38,486 bases of DNA from a virus, in IMG/VR virus record IMGVR_UViG_3300030380_000805, positions 1 through 38,486 of that record. One strand, 5' to 3'. Each line of letters opens with the position of its first letter. Positions within the stretch are counted from its first letter, which is position 1. A program made the position numbers and the translations under genes. The notes under the pieces were generated by a model. It was not told where the DNA came from, ran no database searches, and was given only the letters and a program-made list of their open reading frames with translations. Positions 1 through 6,559 of this stretch are shown piece by piece.

Positions 1-87
1 CGACGCAAACATGCGTGGGGCGGGCACTTAGGGAGCCTGCGGCAATCTCTAGCGGACGCGCTGGTCGCGCGGCGATGCCTAGTGATC

Positions 88-102
88 GTCTCGCTTCGCG
101 AG
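88..102. repeat. 15-bp hairpin repeat shared by both ends (left copy)
   Basis: GTCTCGCTTCGCGAG is identical to 38458-38472 and in the same orientation. It folds as a 5-bp stem with a 3-base loop. On the minus strand it contains GCGAAGC, which is known to form an unusually stable DNA mini-hairpin. It is far too short to be a T7-type terminal repeat. Confidence 0.6.
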
Positions 103-111
103 GCGTTCTTT

Positions 112-129
112 GGAGCCACAAGTGGCTCC
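112..129. repeat. 8-bp perfect inverted repeat
   Basis: GGAGCCAC and GTGGCTCC are separated by only two bases, giving a strong hairpin or cruciform on either strand. The right arm GTGGCTCC recurs at 38475-38482, where a shorter 5-bp version of the hairpin is seen. Confidence 0.6.
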
Positions 130-134
130 TGCGG

Positions 135-148
135 CCCCCCATGGGGGG
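135..148. repeat. 14-bp perfect palindrome
   Basis: CCCCCCATGGGGGG is its own reverse complement. It sits in the non-coding left end between two other hairpins. Function unknown; it could be a protein-binding site, a packaging signal or part of a structured terminus. Confidence 0.55.
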
Positions 149-161
149 TCCGCGGTTCGAC

Positions 162-179
162 AGCCTGTTATTATAGGCT
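162..179 (-). terminator. Possible hairpin after the last gene
   Basis: AGCCT/AGGCT forms a 5-bp stem with an 8-base loop, two bases beyond the stop codon of the last gene (181-453). The position fits a transcription end, but the stem is short and no T-run follows, so it is not a standard intrinsic terminator. Confidence 0.25.
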
Positions 180-180
180 T

Positions 181-453
181 TCAGATTTTTTCACCGAAAC
201 ATTCTTGACCAAAACAGACTGGAGAGATATAATCAACACAGCCCTTAGGGATTGAAGTGACGCTACCTCCAAAGGTTTTGTCAGCAGAGAGAGAAGACAG
301 CACAGTAATATACTCTTTACTCTCTACAACAATCCACCCTACAGTCTCCACAGAGACGGGCTCAAATTGAGACATGTCTCCCATGTCTACCCAGGTTTCA
401 TCGAGACCTTGGATGTCTTTCCAGACAACCTTAACAAGTCGATATTCGTCCAT
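181..453 (-). CDS. Conserved-looking small phage protein, last gene of the genome
   Basis: This 90-residue protein has no family I can name with certainty. It begins with a VVKVVW-type strand (RLVKVVWKDI), has an acidic and aromatic middle (DETWVDMGD), and ends in a beta-rich half with a SIPKGCVDYI segment. It resembles small phage proteins of the same general pattern found at the terminase-distal end of T7-like genomes (from memory). The ATG overlaps the stop of the upstream gene as TAATG, so the two are probably translated together. There is no signal peptide or membrane segment. Two Cys residues near the C-terminus (CFGQECFGEKI) are notable but not a recognised metal site. Confidence 0.75.
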   Translation of the reverse strand: MDEYRLVKVVWKDIQGLDETWVDMGDMSQFEPVSVETVGWIVVESKEYITVLSSLSADKTFGGSVTSIPKGCVDYISPVCFGQECFGEKI

Positions 454-650
454 TAGTAGCCTGAAGACCCCTTCTTAATACGAAGATCCTCACGCTTCTT
501 AGCAGCCTTTGCTGGCTTCCTACGACGATTCTTTCGGCGCTTGTTTCGAGCTTCTCGGCCAGTCTTCCTAACCGGGGTAGCGTCTCCACCACCCTCACCG
601 CCGCCTTCGCCGCCACCTCCGCCACCTTCGCCACCGCGTCCTCTAGGCAT
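453..650 (-). CDS. Gly/Glu-rich, basic-tailed small protein
   Basis: This 65-residue protein is of unknown function. The first third is almost only glycine with interspersed glutamate (residues 4-22); the rest is strongly basic, with runs such as RNKRRKNRRRK. I place the start at the ATG at 650, which has AAAGGA seven bases upstream and overlaps the stop of the HNH gene; a start at 689 would add 13 residues that overlap that gene without a better ribosome site. The Gly run is encoded by a near-triplet repeat (about 585-645), which could slip. A nucleic-acid-binding or virion role is only a guess from the charge. Confidence 0.6.
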   Translation of the reverse strand: MPRGRGGEGGGGGGEGGGEGGGDATPVRKTGREARNKRRKNRRRKPAKAAKKREDLRIKKGSSGY

Positions 651-885
651 TTTTAGTTCCTTTTTTTCTGTTAGTTTTACGAGAGACAATACGAAGGTTG
701 CTTTTAGCGTTAGACCCTCCGTTATTCATAGATTTCTTGTGGTCTACTTCTCTTTTATCTCCTACCTTTAGACCCATCTTTCGTCTTGCCCTATTTGCTG
801 CTGCCCTGTTTTTACGAGCCTTAGGCTTCCCGTGGAAGTCCCTATACTCTTTCTTGTAGTTTCGAGTGTGAGCTGGTTGGGGCAT
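643..885 (-). CDS. Small HNH-type endonuclease
   Basis: The 80-residue protein has a Lys/Arg-rich N-terminal half followed by an HNH-like core: VDHKKSMNNGGSNAKSNLRIVSRKTNRKKG (residues about 47-76, pattern D-H, then G-G-x-N, N-L-R and N-x-x-K). This is the pattern of the short free-standing HNH nucleases common in phages. HNH proteins use the His and a metal ion to nick or cut DNA; near terminase genes they often help packaging, but I cannot tell that from a homing nuclease here. No clear Shine-Dalgarno precedes the ATG. It is separated from the terminase gene by about 60 bases and overlaps the next gene's start. Confidence 0.7.
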   Translation of the reverse strand: MPQPAHTRNYKKEYRDFHGKPKARKNRAAANRARRKMGLKVGDKREVDHKKSMNNGGSNAKSNLRIVSRKTNRKKGTKNA

Positions 886-948
886 CTTAGAGGGTAGGGG
901 GATGTAGTAGTAGGAAGGGCCTCCATGGTGGGGCCTTTAGTAAGCCTA
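886..948 (-). other. 63-bp gap after the large terminase gene
   Basis: This is one of the few non-coding gaps. On the minus strand it holds an imperfect inverted repeat around 920-943 (AAGGCCCC with AGGCCCTT, roughly six pairs with a mismatch or bulge). It could be a weak terminator or processing site downstream of the terminase gene. No T-run follows. A promoter for the HNH gene could lie here, but I recognise none. Confidence 0.3.
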
Positions 949-2613
949 TTAGAACCAACTTAACGGCTTGGGTTTACGTCCCAAGACTCCAGAAGCAAAC
1001 TTCTCAAGTTCATCTCTGAGAGCCTCGTCTTTTCTTCGAGAGATCTGATCGTCAGCATCCTGTGCCATTTGCTCTGCCCAGTAAGCTACCGCCATAGCCA
1101 GGACATCTAGACGGTCGTCGTGAGCCAGGGCTCCCCTGTGACGAGTCACACGGCTCATCTGGTAAATCAGTTGATACCGTAGTGCCTTTTCAGGGGGCAA
1201 GTGACGAGTAGAATCGTGGTCATTTTCAATGACTTTGCGGTCAATTACGAGCCTGTGGCTGTTCATCACAGGTTCTAGAGTGTCGCAAATCCGACGCTCC
1301 TTTTGCTGGCTGTGGCGTACTTCTTCGCAAGTGACCCGATGGATCTTTGCCAGGACAGGTTTCAGGAGTTGGGTGAACATCCCGTCTCCGAAGTTAGACT
1401 CAATCCTGATCAGGTTGACTTCTTGGTTCTTAGCGACCATCGCTAGACGCTTGAGCGTATCCTCAGAGTAACCTCCAGGGAAACCTCCCGCATCTGTGAC
1501 AAACAAGAACCCGTTGAGCATCTTGACGACCGCATAGGAGGTCTCGTCGGCACCCCGTCCAGACGGGTCAATCGCCATCACTGAGCCCGTGTAGGGAGCC
1601 CAGGATCCATCACCCAGCGTCACAGGGCCGTAGAAGCGATCTCCGGGCATTCCGACGTTGGGCAGGTCCTGGATCATGTTCTCAGCCGAAGAGGCCCACA
1701 CGGGCTTCTGGGGGCCTTCACGGGGATTCAGGGACATGATGACCAAGTCAGCCAGCTTGAGCGGGTATCGGTCGATATCATTCAGGCTCGGGTCCAGCAT
1801 AAACTGGAGGGAAAACCCTGTTCGACCGTAAGACGCCTCACGCTCCAGCAGATCCTCTGCGTCAAACCTTTTGGGGTCTGTAGGCTGGGCTACTAGCTCT
1901 TCGTCATCCAGGACTTCCCTAGCGATCTTCGGAGCTAGTTGATCTCCATATCGAGGCAACTGAGTCTTCTTAGGATACCGGGCAGGCCAGATCCGTGTCT
2001 TGAACCCACGCTCTGGGAGAGCCGCGTAGATGGACCCTTCTGTCTGGGGCGTCCCCAAGAACAGGATGGCCCCGTCCGGCTTGAGCACCGCGTCGAACTC
2101 CTTGATCGCCTCAGACAGCTTGTCGCGCATCGTCTGGGTCTGGGAGTTGTTCATGGACTCCACGTCGTCTGCGATGATCAGGTCTGCACGGGCACCCGTG
2201 ATCTGCGACGTAATGCCCTTGGACACCACAGAGGGAGCGTGGGAGGCCGGAGCAGGACCAACATCAAAGGCAACCTTACTGTTGCGCTGGTTCTCCGTAG
2301 GAATCAAGTGCCTCAATAGAGGCATATCTGTGACTAGACGGAGGGTAAAAGTGCTGAAGTCGTCTGCCCGCTGCTTCGACGCAGACACCACTAGGATGTT
2401 CTTTGTCGGGTCTAGCAGCAGTTGGTGAACTACGAACGCTGAGGTAATCCAAGACTTCCCGACACCACGAAATGCCTGCACCACCCTACGCTTTGGGCCG
2501 TGCTGGATGTATTCAGCGATGTCGTATTGGATGGGAGTAGGGTCTGGGAGGTTGAGGTGGCTCCAGACCAAATACAGGAAGTTCCTGAAGTCCCTCAGTT
2601 GTTCGTCTACCAT
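949..2613 (-). CDS. terL: Terminase large subunit (T7 gp19-like)
   Basis: This 554-residue protein (T7 gp19 is 586) is the packaging motor and concatemer nuclease. The ATPase half shows a Walker A motif in FRGVGKSW (residues about 48-55) and a Walker B motif LIIADDVE (about 145-152). The nuclease half has the acidic residues expected of an RNase H-like fold: MAIDPSGRG (about 348), IRIESNFGDG (about 404) and AHDDRLDVLAMAV (about 498-502). It would dock on the portal and cleave replicated concatemers into genome units. The ATG lies inside the final codons of the upstream gene (AAATGG before TAG), so translation is probably coupled. Order small basic proteins, terL, then small HNH matches other T7-like phages. 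Confidence 0.97.
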   Translation of the reverse strand: MVDEQLRDFRNFLYLVWSHLNLPDPTPIQYDIAEYIQHGPKRRVVQAFRGVGKSWITSAFVVHQLLLDPTKNILVVSASKQRADDFSTFTLRLVTDMPLLRHLIPTENQRNSKVAFDVGPAPASHAPSVVSKGITSQITGARADLIIADDVESMNNSQTQTMRDKLSEAIKEFDAVLKPDGAILFLGTPQTEGSIYAALPERGFKTRIWPARYPKKTQLPRYGDQLAPKIAREVLDDEELVAQPTDPKRFDAEDLLEREASYGRTGFSLQFMLDPSLNDIDRYPLKLADLVIMSLNPREGPQKPVWASSAENMIQDLPNVGMPGDRFYGPVTLGDGSWAPYTGSVMAIDPSGRGADETSYAVVKMLNGFLFVTDAGGFPGGYSEDTLKRLAMVAKNQEVNLIRIESNFGDGMFTQLLKPVLAKIHRVTCEEVRHSQQKERRICDTLEPVMNSHRLVIDRKVIENDHDSTRHLPPEKALRYQLIYQMSRVTRHRGALAHDDRLDVLAMAVAYWAEQMAQDADDQISRRKDEALRDELEKFASGVLGRKPKPLSWF

Positions 2614-2921
2614 TTCGTGCGATTAGCCCAGTATGCCGCAGACATCTTACCCTTAGCGATGTTGCGACGGTGCCGTGCCTTGAAGCTAGCCCGCTTCTTT
2701 CGCATTCGCTCGCCTTCACCCTTTTTCGGCTTGCCCGCAGTCTTGGCCCCTTGCTCGCCGAAGCGGATCGTCTTGACCTTGCTGCCTTCCTTGGCAACGA
2801 CGATGTGGGACTTCTTGGGGTGGTTAGGGGTTCGCTTGGGCTTGTTGTAACCAGACACGCCAGCCCTAGCGAGTCGGGGATCCTTTTTGCGGATCGAAAG
2901 CTTCTTGCGGGACTTAGCCAT
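2607..2921 (-). CDS. Small basic phage protein, DUF6321-like
   Basis: This 104-residue, very basic protein carries the recognisable run GVSGYNKPKRTPNHPKKSHI and ends in KMSAAYWANRTKW. I associate this pattern with a widespread phage family of unknown function (DUF6321, from memory, unverified). The central strand (VKTIRFGEQG) and the Lys/Arg content suggest a small nucleic-acid-binding or virion protein. It lies just before terL, overlapping it, in the region where T7 has 18.5/18.7, but it has no spanin features such as a membrane anchor or lipobox. Its first eight residues, MAKSRKKL, are identical to those of the upstream gene. Confidence 0.8.
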   Translation of the reverse strand: MAKSRKKLSIRKKDPRLARAGVSGYNKPKRTPNHPKKSHIVVAKEGSKVKTIRFGEQGAKTAGKPKKGEGERMRKKRASFKARHRRNIAKGKMSAAYWANRTKW

Positions 2922-3204
2922 TTTTTAAAGTAGCTCGGTTAGTAGAAGAGTTGTATTTATAGTCGCTAGGCTTTCGCCCAGATTCCTTTGCGGCTCGACT
3001 TTTAGCTCGGCCAGCAGCGCCCATCTTTGACCGCTTTTTGCCTTTTGCAGTAGCCTCATCCTTGCCCTTTTTAAGGTTTCCGCTCTGCTGAAGACGCTTT
3101 CGAGCGACTGCATTCGCCATTCCTACAGACATTCCTTTAGCTTTAAGCTGTTCAACGAGACGTTTAAGAATTGGAATAGCAAGTTTTTTGCGGGACTTAG
3201 CCAT
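2914..3204 (-). CDS. Small basic protein, unknown function
   Basis: This 96-residue protein is rich in Lys and Arg, with a predicted helical N-terminal half (KRLVEQLKAKGMSVGMANAV) and a tail GRAKSRAAKESGRKPSDYKY that ends in NRATLKNG. I take the ATG at 3204, inside the stop region of the small terminase gene (AATGGCTAAG), with AAGG upstream; a TTG two codons earlier is unlikely. Function is unknown; nucleic-acid binding is suggested only by charge. The start MAKSRKKL and the junction DNA are repeated at the start of the next gene, hinting at a local duplication. Confidence 0.75.
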   Translation of the reverse strand: MAKSRKKLAIPILKRLVEQLKAKGMSVGMANAVARKRLQQSGNLKKGKDEATAKGKKRSKMGAAGRAKSRAAKESGRKPSDYKYNSSTNRATLKNG

Positions 3205-3415
3205 TAGCAACCTTTTTCATGTCTACGTTAAAGGGGAGAGTCTTAGCAAGATCCGCCAAAGGCTCGCTTTGGTCAAGACCAGCGTCGATACCATTGTCCT
3301 TGAGGAACCCTCGGGCGACGTTCAAATCTGCCGAAGTCGCATCTCCCGCCATCACGCGGCGGAGAAGTTCTTCGGCTACAGCCGAGTGAAGATCGCTTAG
3401 TGTTTTGTCGTCCAT
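3197..3415 (-). CDS. terS: Small terminase / DNA maturase A (T7 gp18-like)
   Basis: This 72-residue protein occupies the gene 18 position, after the holin candidate and shortly before terL. The pattern L-x-x-L-H-x-A-V-A-E-E-L followed by SADLNVARGFLKDNGID is one I know from short T7-like and cyanophage proteins annotated as terminase small subunits. T7 gp18 is 89 residues, so the size fits. The small subunit would recognise concatemeric DNA and regulate the large subunit. Sequence similarity to T7 gp18 itself is not evident by eye, so the call rests on the motif and on synteny. Confidence 0.65.
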   Translation of the reverse strand: MDDKTLSDLHSAVAEELLRRVMAGDATSADLNVARGFLKDNGIDAGLDQSEPLADLAKTLPFNVDMKKVANG

Positions 3416-3421
3416 AGAACA

Positions 3422-3625
3422 TTAGTTAAAAAGAAACTTACATACGATAGAAGCCCCACTACCAGCAGCAGCGGCGATACCAAGAAACCAAGACTTAGAC
3501 TGCTCTAGTTGCCTAATTCGTTTGTCGTGAGCGTTTAGTTTTTCTCCTTGAGCAGCTTGTCCCTGTATCAAAGCATCCACTTTACCTTCTAGCCTTCCTA
3601 AGGCGAGCATGAGATCAGCGTCCAT
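3422..3625 (-). CDS. Holin-like protein (coiled coil plus C-terminal membrane segment)
   Basis: The 67-residue protein has an N-terminal coiled coil (residues about 5-43, leucine and isoleucine at heptad spacing in LALGRLEGKVDALIQGQ and KRIRQLEQ) and a single hydrophobic segment at 46-66 (SWFLGIAAAAGSGASIVCKF). This layout resembles XhlA-type haemolysin/holin proteins. Its position between the tail fibre genes and the small terminase is that of T7 gene 17.5, the holin. It would form membrane lesions at lysis. No partner endolysin is recognised in the window, which weakens the case. The ATG overlaps the upstream stop as TAATG. Confidence 0.6.
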   Translation of the reverse strand: MDADLMLALGRLEGKVDALIQGQAAQGEKLNAHDKRIRQLEQSKSWFLGIAAAAGSGASIVCKFLFN

Positions 3626-4218
3626 TACGTGTCACCAATGCGTGTAAAAGTAAAGTGAGTCTGGTTAGCACTAGAACTACCCATAAGAGCATTTCCGTCG
3701 TTGCTCTGGGCTACGGAAAAACGAACCTTTACAGACGAGGTAGAGGTCACGTCTACTAATGCAGAAAGAAAAATGTTTCCGAAGTCTACCGTAGGCAGTC
3801 CGCTTTCCAGTCCTTGAGCAGCCGCTGCAAACGTAGGCGTCTCAATATCGGCGTTTGTGGAAACGTCGATTGAAACGGTGCAGTTGCCAGTTCCTGCTGT
3901 TGCAGCAGCCTGAAACACCGCCTCTACCTTGTAAATGCCAGTCTTAGGAAACGTGAAGACGCCGCTAGACTGAGACATCGTGTCGCCGCCTAGCTTAGCA
4001 GAGCGATTCAAGTTAGAAGAAATAGGAGCCGCATCGCCCGTCAAGTTTGACGTAAGGCGCCACTGATCAATGATTGGATTAAAGTATACTGAAGGAATAG
4101 CTCCCTGAGCGTTTAGCTGAACTACCTTTCCAGAGTCAGCAGAATTTAGTGAAGTCCCATCATTAGTAGATGAGGTAGCAACTTCTTTTAGAAGTTCTGT
4201 AGTTACTCTAGTAGTCAT
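3625..4218 (-). CDS. Accessory tail or adhesin protein, beta-rich
   Basis: This 197-residue protein directly follows the tail fibre gene with a TAATG overlap. After a polar N-terminal third (GKVVQLNAQGAIPSVYFNP), the C-terminal part reads like a C1q/TNF-type jelly roll: SGVFTFPKTGIYKVEAVF near residue 85-102, then alternating hydrophobic strands, ending HFTFTRIGDT. Such domains are common at the receptor-binding tips of phage fibres. The tail fibre protein itself also ends in a comparable strand pattern (ILRLTRVE). A role as a second fibre subunit or receptor-binding cap is inferred from the fold pattern and position, not from a recognised homologue. Confidence 0.6.
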   Translation of the reverse strand: MTTRVTTELLKEVATSSTNDGTSLNSADSGKVVQLNAQGAIPSVYFNPIIDQWRLTSNLTGDAAPISSNLNRSAKLGGDTMSQSSGVFTFPKTGIYKVEAVFQAAATAGTGNCTVSIDVSTNADIETPTFAAAAQGLESGLPTVDFGNIFLSALVDVTSTSSVKVRFSVAQSNDGNALMGSSSANQTHFTFTRIGDT

Positions 4219-6557
4219 TATTCAACCCGTGTAAGTCTAAGAATTTGATTAGAAACTGCGAAGCTTCTGTCGTCCGCGCCAAATGTTTCTGATAAAACGA
4301 TTCTAAATTTATAATCAGAGTTGTTAATACCACCTACGGTAGTTCCGCTGCTGTTAGCAGTATCTGTGGCTAACCTTCCTCCTACTGTAAAGACAATTCG
4401 GAGCATTCCAGTAGAAACCGAAGCGTCATTAACTGCCGATATCGTACTAATAGAATCTGTTGCATCTGGAATCGTATTCCAAGTATCTGTTCCATTACCG
4501 CTGCCATCAGTGGCTCCACTAGGAGGGCTTGAATTAATAATGTGCTGAGCCTGCACAGCAGCTCCGGCCCGATCTTCATCGTCAGTATTCGTGACTCGAC
4601 AAGAGTAATCTACTAGCCAAATACCTTTTGTAATGCCAATATAATCTTCAGTTCCGTTAACAGTAAAACCTGAGTTTGGCCTAAAAAGATGGTCAGTACC
4701 TGAGATTTGGACTAAAACTCTGCTGTTATTTGAAACAGATGTGTCGGCTGCGTGTTGCAAAAGATGACCGACAAAAGCATTAGTATTAACGTAGTCAAAA
4801 ACTTGCTTTTTGCAGACTGCGTAGGCGTCCCCAACATCTGAGCTGTCTAAAGCAACACTGCTAGCTCCTGTGGCAAACTCTGAAAGAAGAAGAGGAGCCG
4901 GGTCGATGTTGTTTCCAGCAGTTCCGCCCTGTCCAGACGGAATTTTAAAGCCTCTTAGAACAACACCGTTGTTCTGCCATCTTAGGCCAGGACCGAGTTG
5001 AGGTGAATTTCCATCGCCATTAAACCGAATCGATCCAGGCCCACCATTACCGTTCAGACCATTGCCGCCATGACCAATAGTTACGCGACCGTTGCTGTCA
5101 ATCGCAATAGCTCCAGGCGTAGTCGTAGTCCTGATGCCAACAGTGCCGTCATCCGAAACAAGCTCAGCAGTACCCGGTTTGAATTGAATGTTGCCAGCTT
5201 GGGTAATCTTATCAGAGCTAATCTCTAGGTGATTGCTTCCTGTAAATCCGATCGTCTTGCCGTCAGTAACGGTTACGTTATCTTGCAAGGCTGTCGTGCC
5301 TTGAATCGTAGCATTTCCGCTAGCAGTAAAGCCAACAACTGTAGCGTCTCCTGAAATCTCAAGGGCTCCGCCGTAAGTAACCTTGAAGGGAGTCAAAAGA
5401 GACCCGTTAGAGGCCCAGTCGTAGACGCGAACAGCTACATCGCTAGATGCAGGTGCTTGGCCCTGGACCTCAATGATCCCGTTATTGCTTGAAGTATAGA
5501 GCTTTACTCCATGCTTGTCAGGGGTTCCGCTTCCAACTGTATCAATGGCTCCTACTTGAATCTTAGTAGTAGACATCGAACTGCGTCCCACAGCTTCTGT
5601 GTCACCAGGGCCGACAATAACTTGACCTGTAGGATCAACACGGAACAACTCAGTTGCAGAGGGATCCTGTGCATTGATTACATCGCCTTGCTGGCTGTTC
5701 AGAATATCAATGCTCAACGAGTGACTAGTTGCGCTTGATGCATTGCCAGCCTTGTATGGAGCAGTGATAATGTTGCGGCTTGTGCCGAAGTTCCTGACAG
5801 TTATCGTTGTGGATGGATCCAGGGAGGCTGCTCCAATCAACCTAAGTTCAAACTCTCCTGCGGACTCAGTAACCGTGTAGTCAGTGGTCGGGATTTGCAG
5901 CACGCCTTGAATCTCAATCAAGAACATGTTGTCAACCGCAGTAGCAGGCGTTGGGTTGACTAGCGTATACAGCAAGTCACTGCTTGAGGTTGTAAAAATG
6001 CCGGCTGTCAGCGACCACCCCTGCGGCTCTTCTGCTCCGTTGTAAAGAGCAAGATTAGTGACGTAGGACAGCGTGACTGCATCAGCGTCGTTGATTGGCG
6101 ATCCAAGGTTCTTGATCCGACGATTGCCTGCGTTGTAGGTGTTGTCGGTCTCAATCGGCAGCGCACCCCCACCAGTATCAATAGACTCCTGGACGCTATA
6201 CAGCAGTTGGTTGGTCTGCGTATTGAGGTCGCTAGCCTTGAGAACGGAGCCGTCTGAGAATACGCGGGCTGCTTCGTCAATGCTAGTTGATCGACCAATG
6301 CGAACTTCGTCGGTTGCTGTGAGATCTACCCCTCCTGCTGCTGCTGTCTTAATGACAACCTCAAGAGATGGAGATGTAGTGACCGTAAACTGAGAAGAGG
6401 TAAGCGTGGTGATTGCCCCACTCAATCCGGTCACAGTCACGTAGATGTCGTTGACATTTACAAACTGTAATCCAGTAGGGGCAAACGTGCCTGAAATCTG
6501 AGTAGCGTTAAGATCTCCGGCAGTCCCGAAGTCAACGTATGAGTAAGGTGAGGGCAT
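4218..6557 (-). CDS. 17: Tail fibre protein (T7 gp17-like N-terminus)
   Basis: This 779-residue protein (T7 gp17 is 553) starts with the T7 tail fibre N-terminal domain, which anchors the fibre to the tail. Clear segments are the YSYVDF and LNATQISGTF region at the start and DGSVLKASDLNTQTNQLLYS near residues 104-123. The middle is a series of short beta-rich repeats (ASGNATIQGTTALQDNVTV, HLEISSDKITQAGNIQFKPG) typical of trimeric fibre shafts. The C-terminal about 200 residues form a different, beta-rich region and are the likely receptor-binding part; they need not resemble other phages. It lies in the expected place, downstream of gene 16. Confidence 0.92.
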   Translation of the reverse strand: MPSPYSYVDFGTAGDLNATQISGTFAPTGLQFVNVNDIYVTVTGLSGAITTLTSSQFTVTTSPSLEVVIKTAAAGGVDLTATDEVRIGRSTSIDEAARVFSDGSVLKASDLNTQTNQLLYSVQESIDTGGGALPIETDNTYNAGNRRIKNLGSPINDADAVTLSYVTNLALYNGAEEPQGWSLTAGIFTTSSSDLLYTLVNPTPATAVDNMFLIEIQGVLQIPTTDYTVTESAGEFELRLIGAASLDPSTTITVRNFGTSRNIITAPYKAGNASSATSHSLSIDILNSQQGDVINAQDPSATELFRVDPTGQVIVGPGDTEAVGRSSMSTTKIQVGAIDTVGSGTPDKHGVKLYTSSNNGIIEVQGQAPASSDVAVRVYDWASNGSLLTPFKVTYGGALEISGDATVVGFTASGNATIQGTTALQDNVTVTDGKTIGFTGSNHLEISSDKITQAGNIQFKPGTAELVSDDGTVGIRTTTTPGAIAIDSNGRVTIGHGGNGLNGNGGPGSIRFNGDGNSPQLGPGLRWQNNGVVLRGFKIPSGQGGTAGNNIDPAPLLLSEFATGASSVALDSSDVGDAYAVCKKQVFDYVNTNAFVGHLLQHAADTSVSNNSRVLVQISGTDHLFRPNSGFTVNGTEDYIGITKGIWLVDYSCRVTNTDDEDRAGAAVQAQHIINSSPPSGATDGSGNGTDTWNTIPDATDSISTISAVNDASVSTGMLRIVFTVGGRLATDTANSSGTTVGGINNSDYKFRIVLSETFGADDRSFAVSNQILRLTRVE

Positions 6558-6559
6558 AG

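Larger units (their letters stand above)
1..180. other. Hairpin-rich non-coding left end
   Basis: No gene is seen here. The stretch is packed with short perfect inverted repeats: ACGCA/TGCGT around position 4-17, CTCGC-TTC-GCGAG (90-102), an 8-bp stem GGAGCCAC/GTGGCTCC with a 2-base loop (112-129), the 14-base palindrome CCCCCCATGGGGGG (135-148) and AGCCT/AGGCT (162-179). It lies beyond the last gene in the transcription direction, where T7 carries its right terminal repeat. Parts of it (the CTCGC hairpin, GTGGCTCC and CCTGCGG) recur at the other end of the window. Likely a terminal or packaging region; that role is inference. Confidence 0.6.

Noticed and set aside
168-175. TATAAT on the minus strand as a host promoter at the left end
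   Set aside because: No -35-like hexamer lies at 16-18 bases upstream, and the sequence is the loop of a small hairpin.
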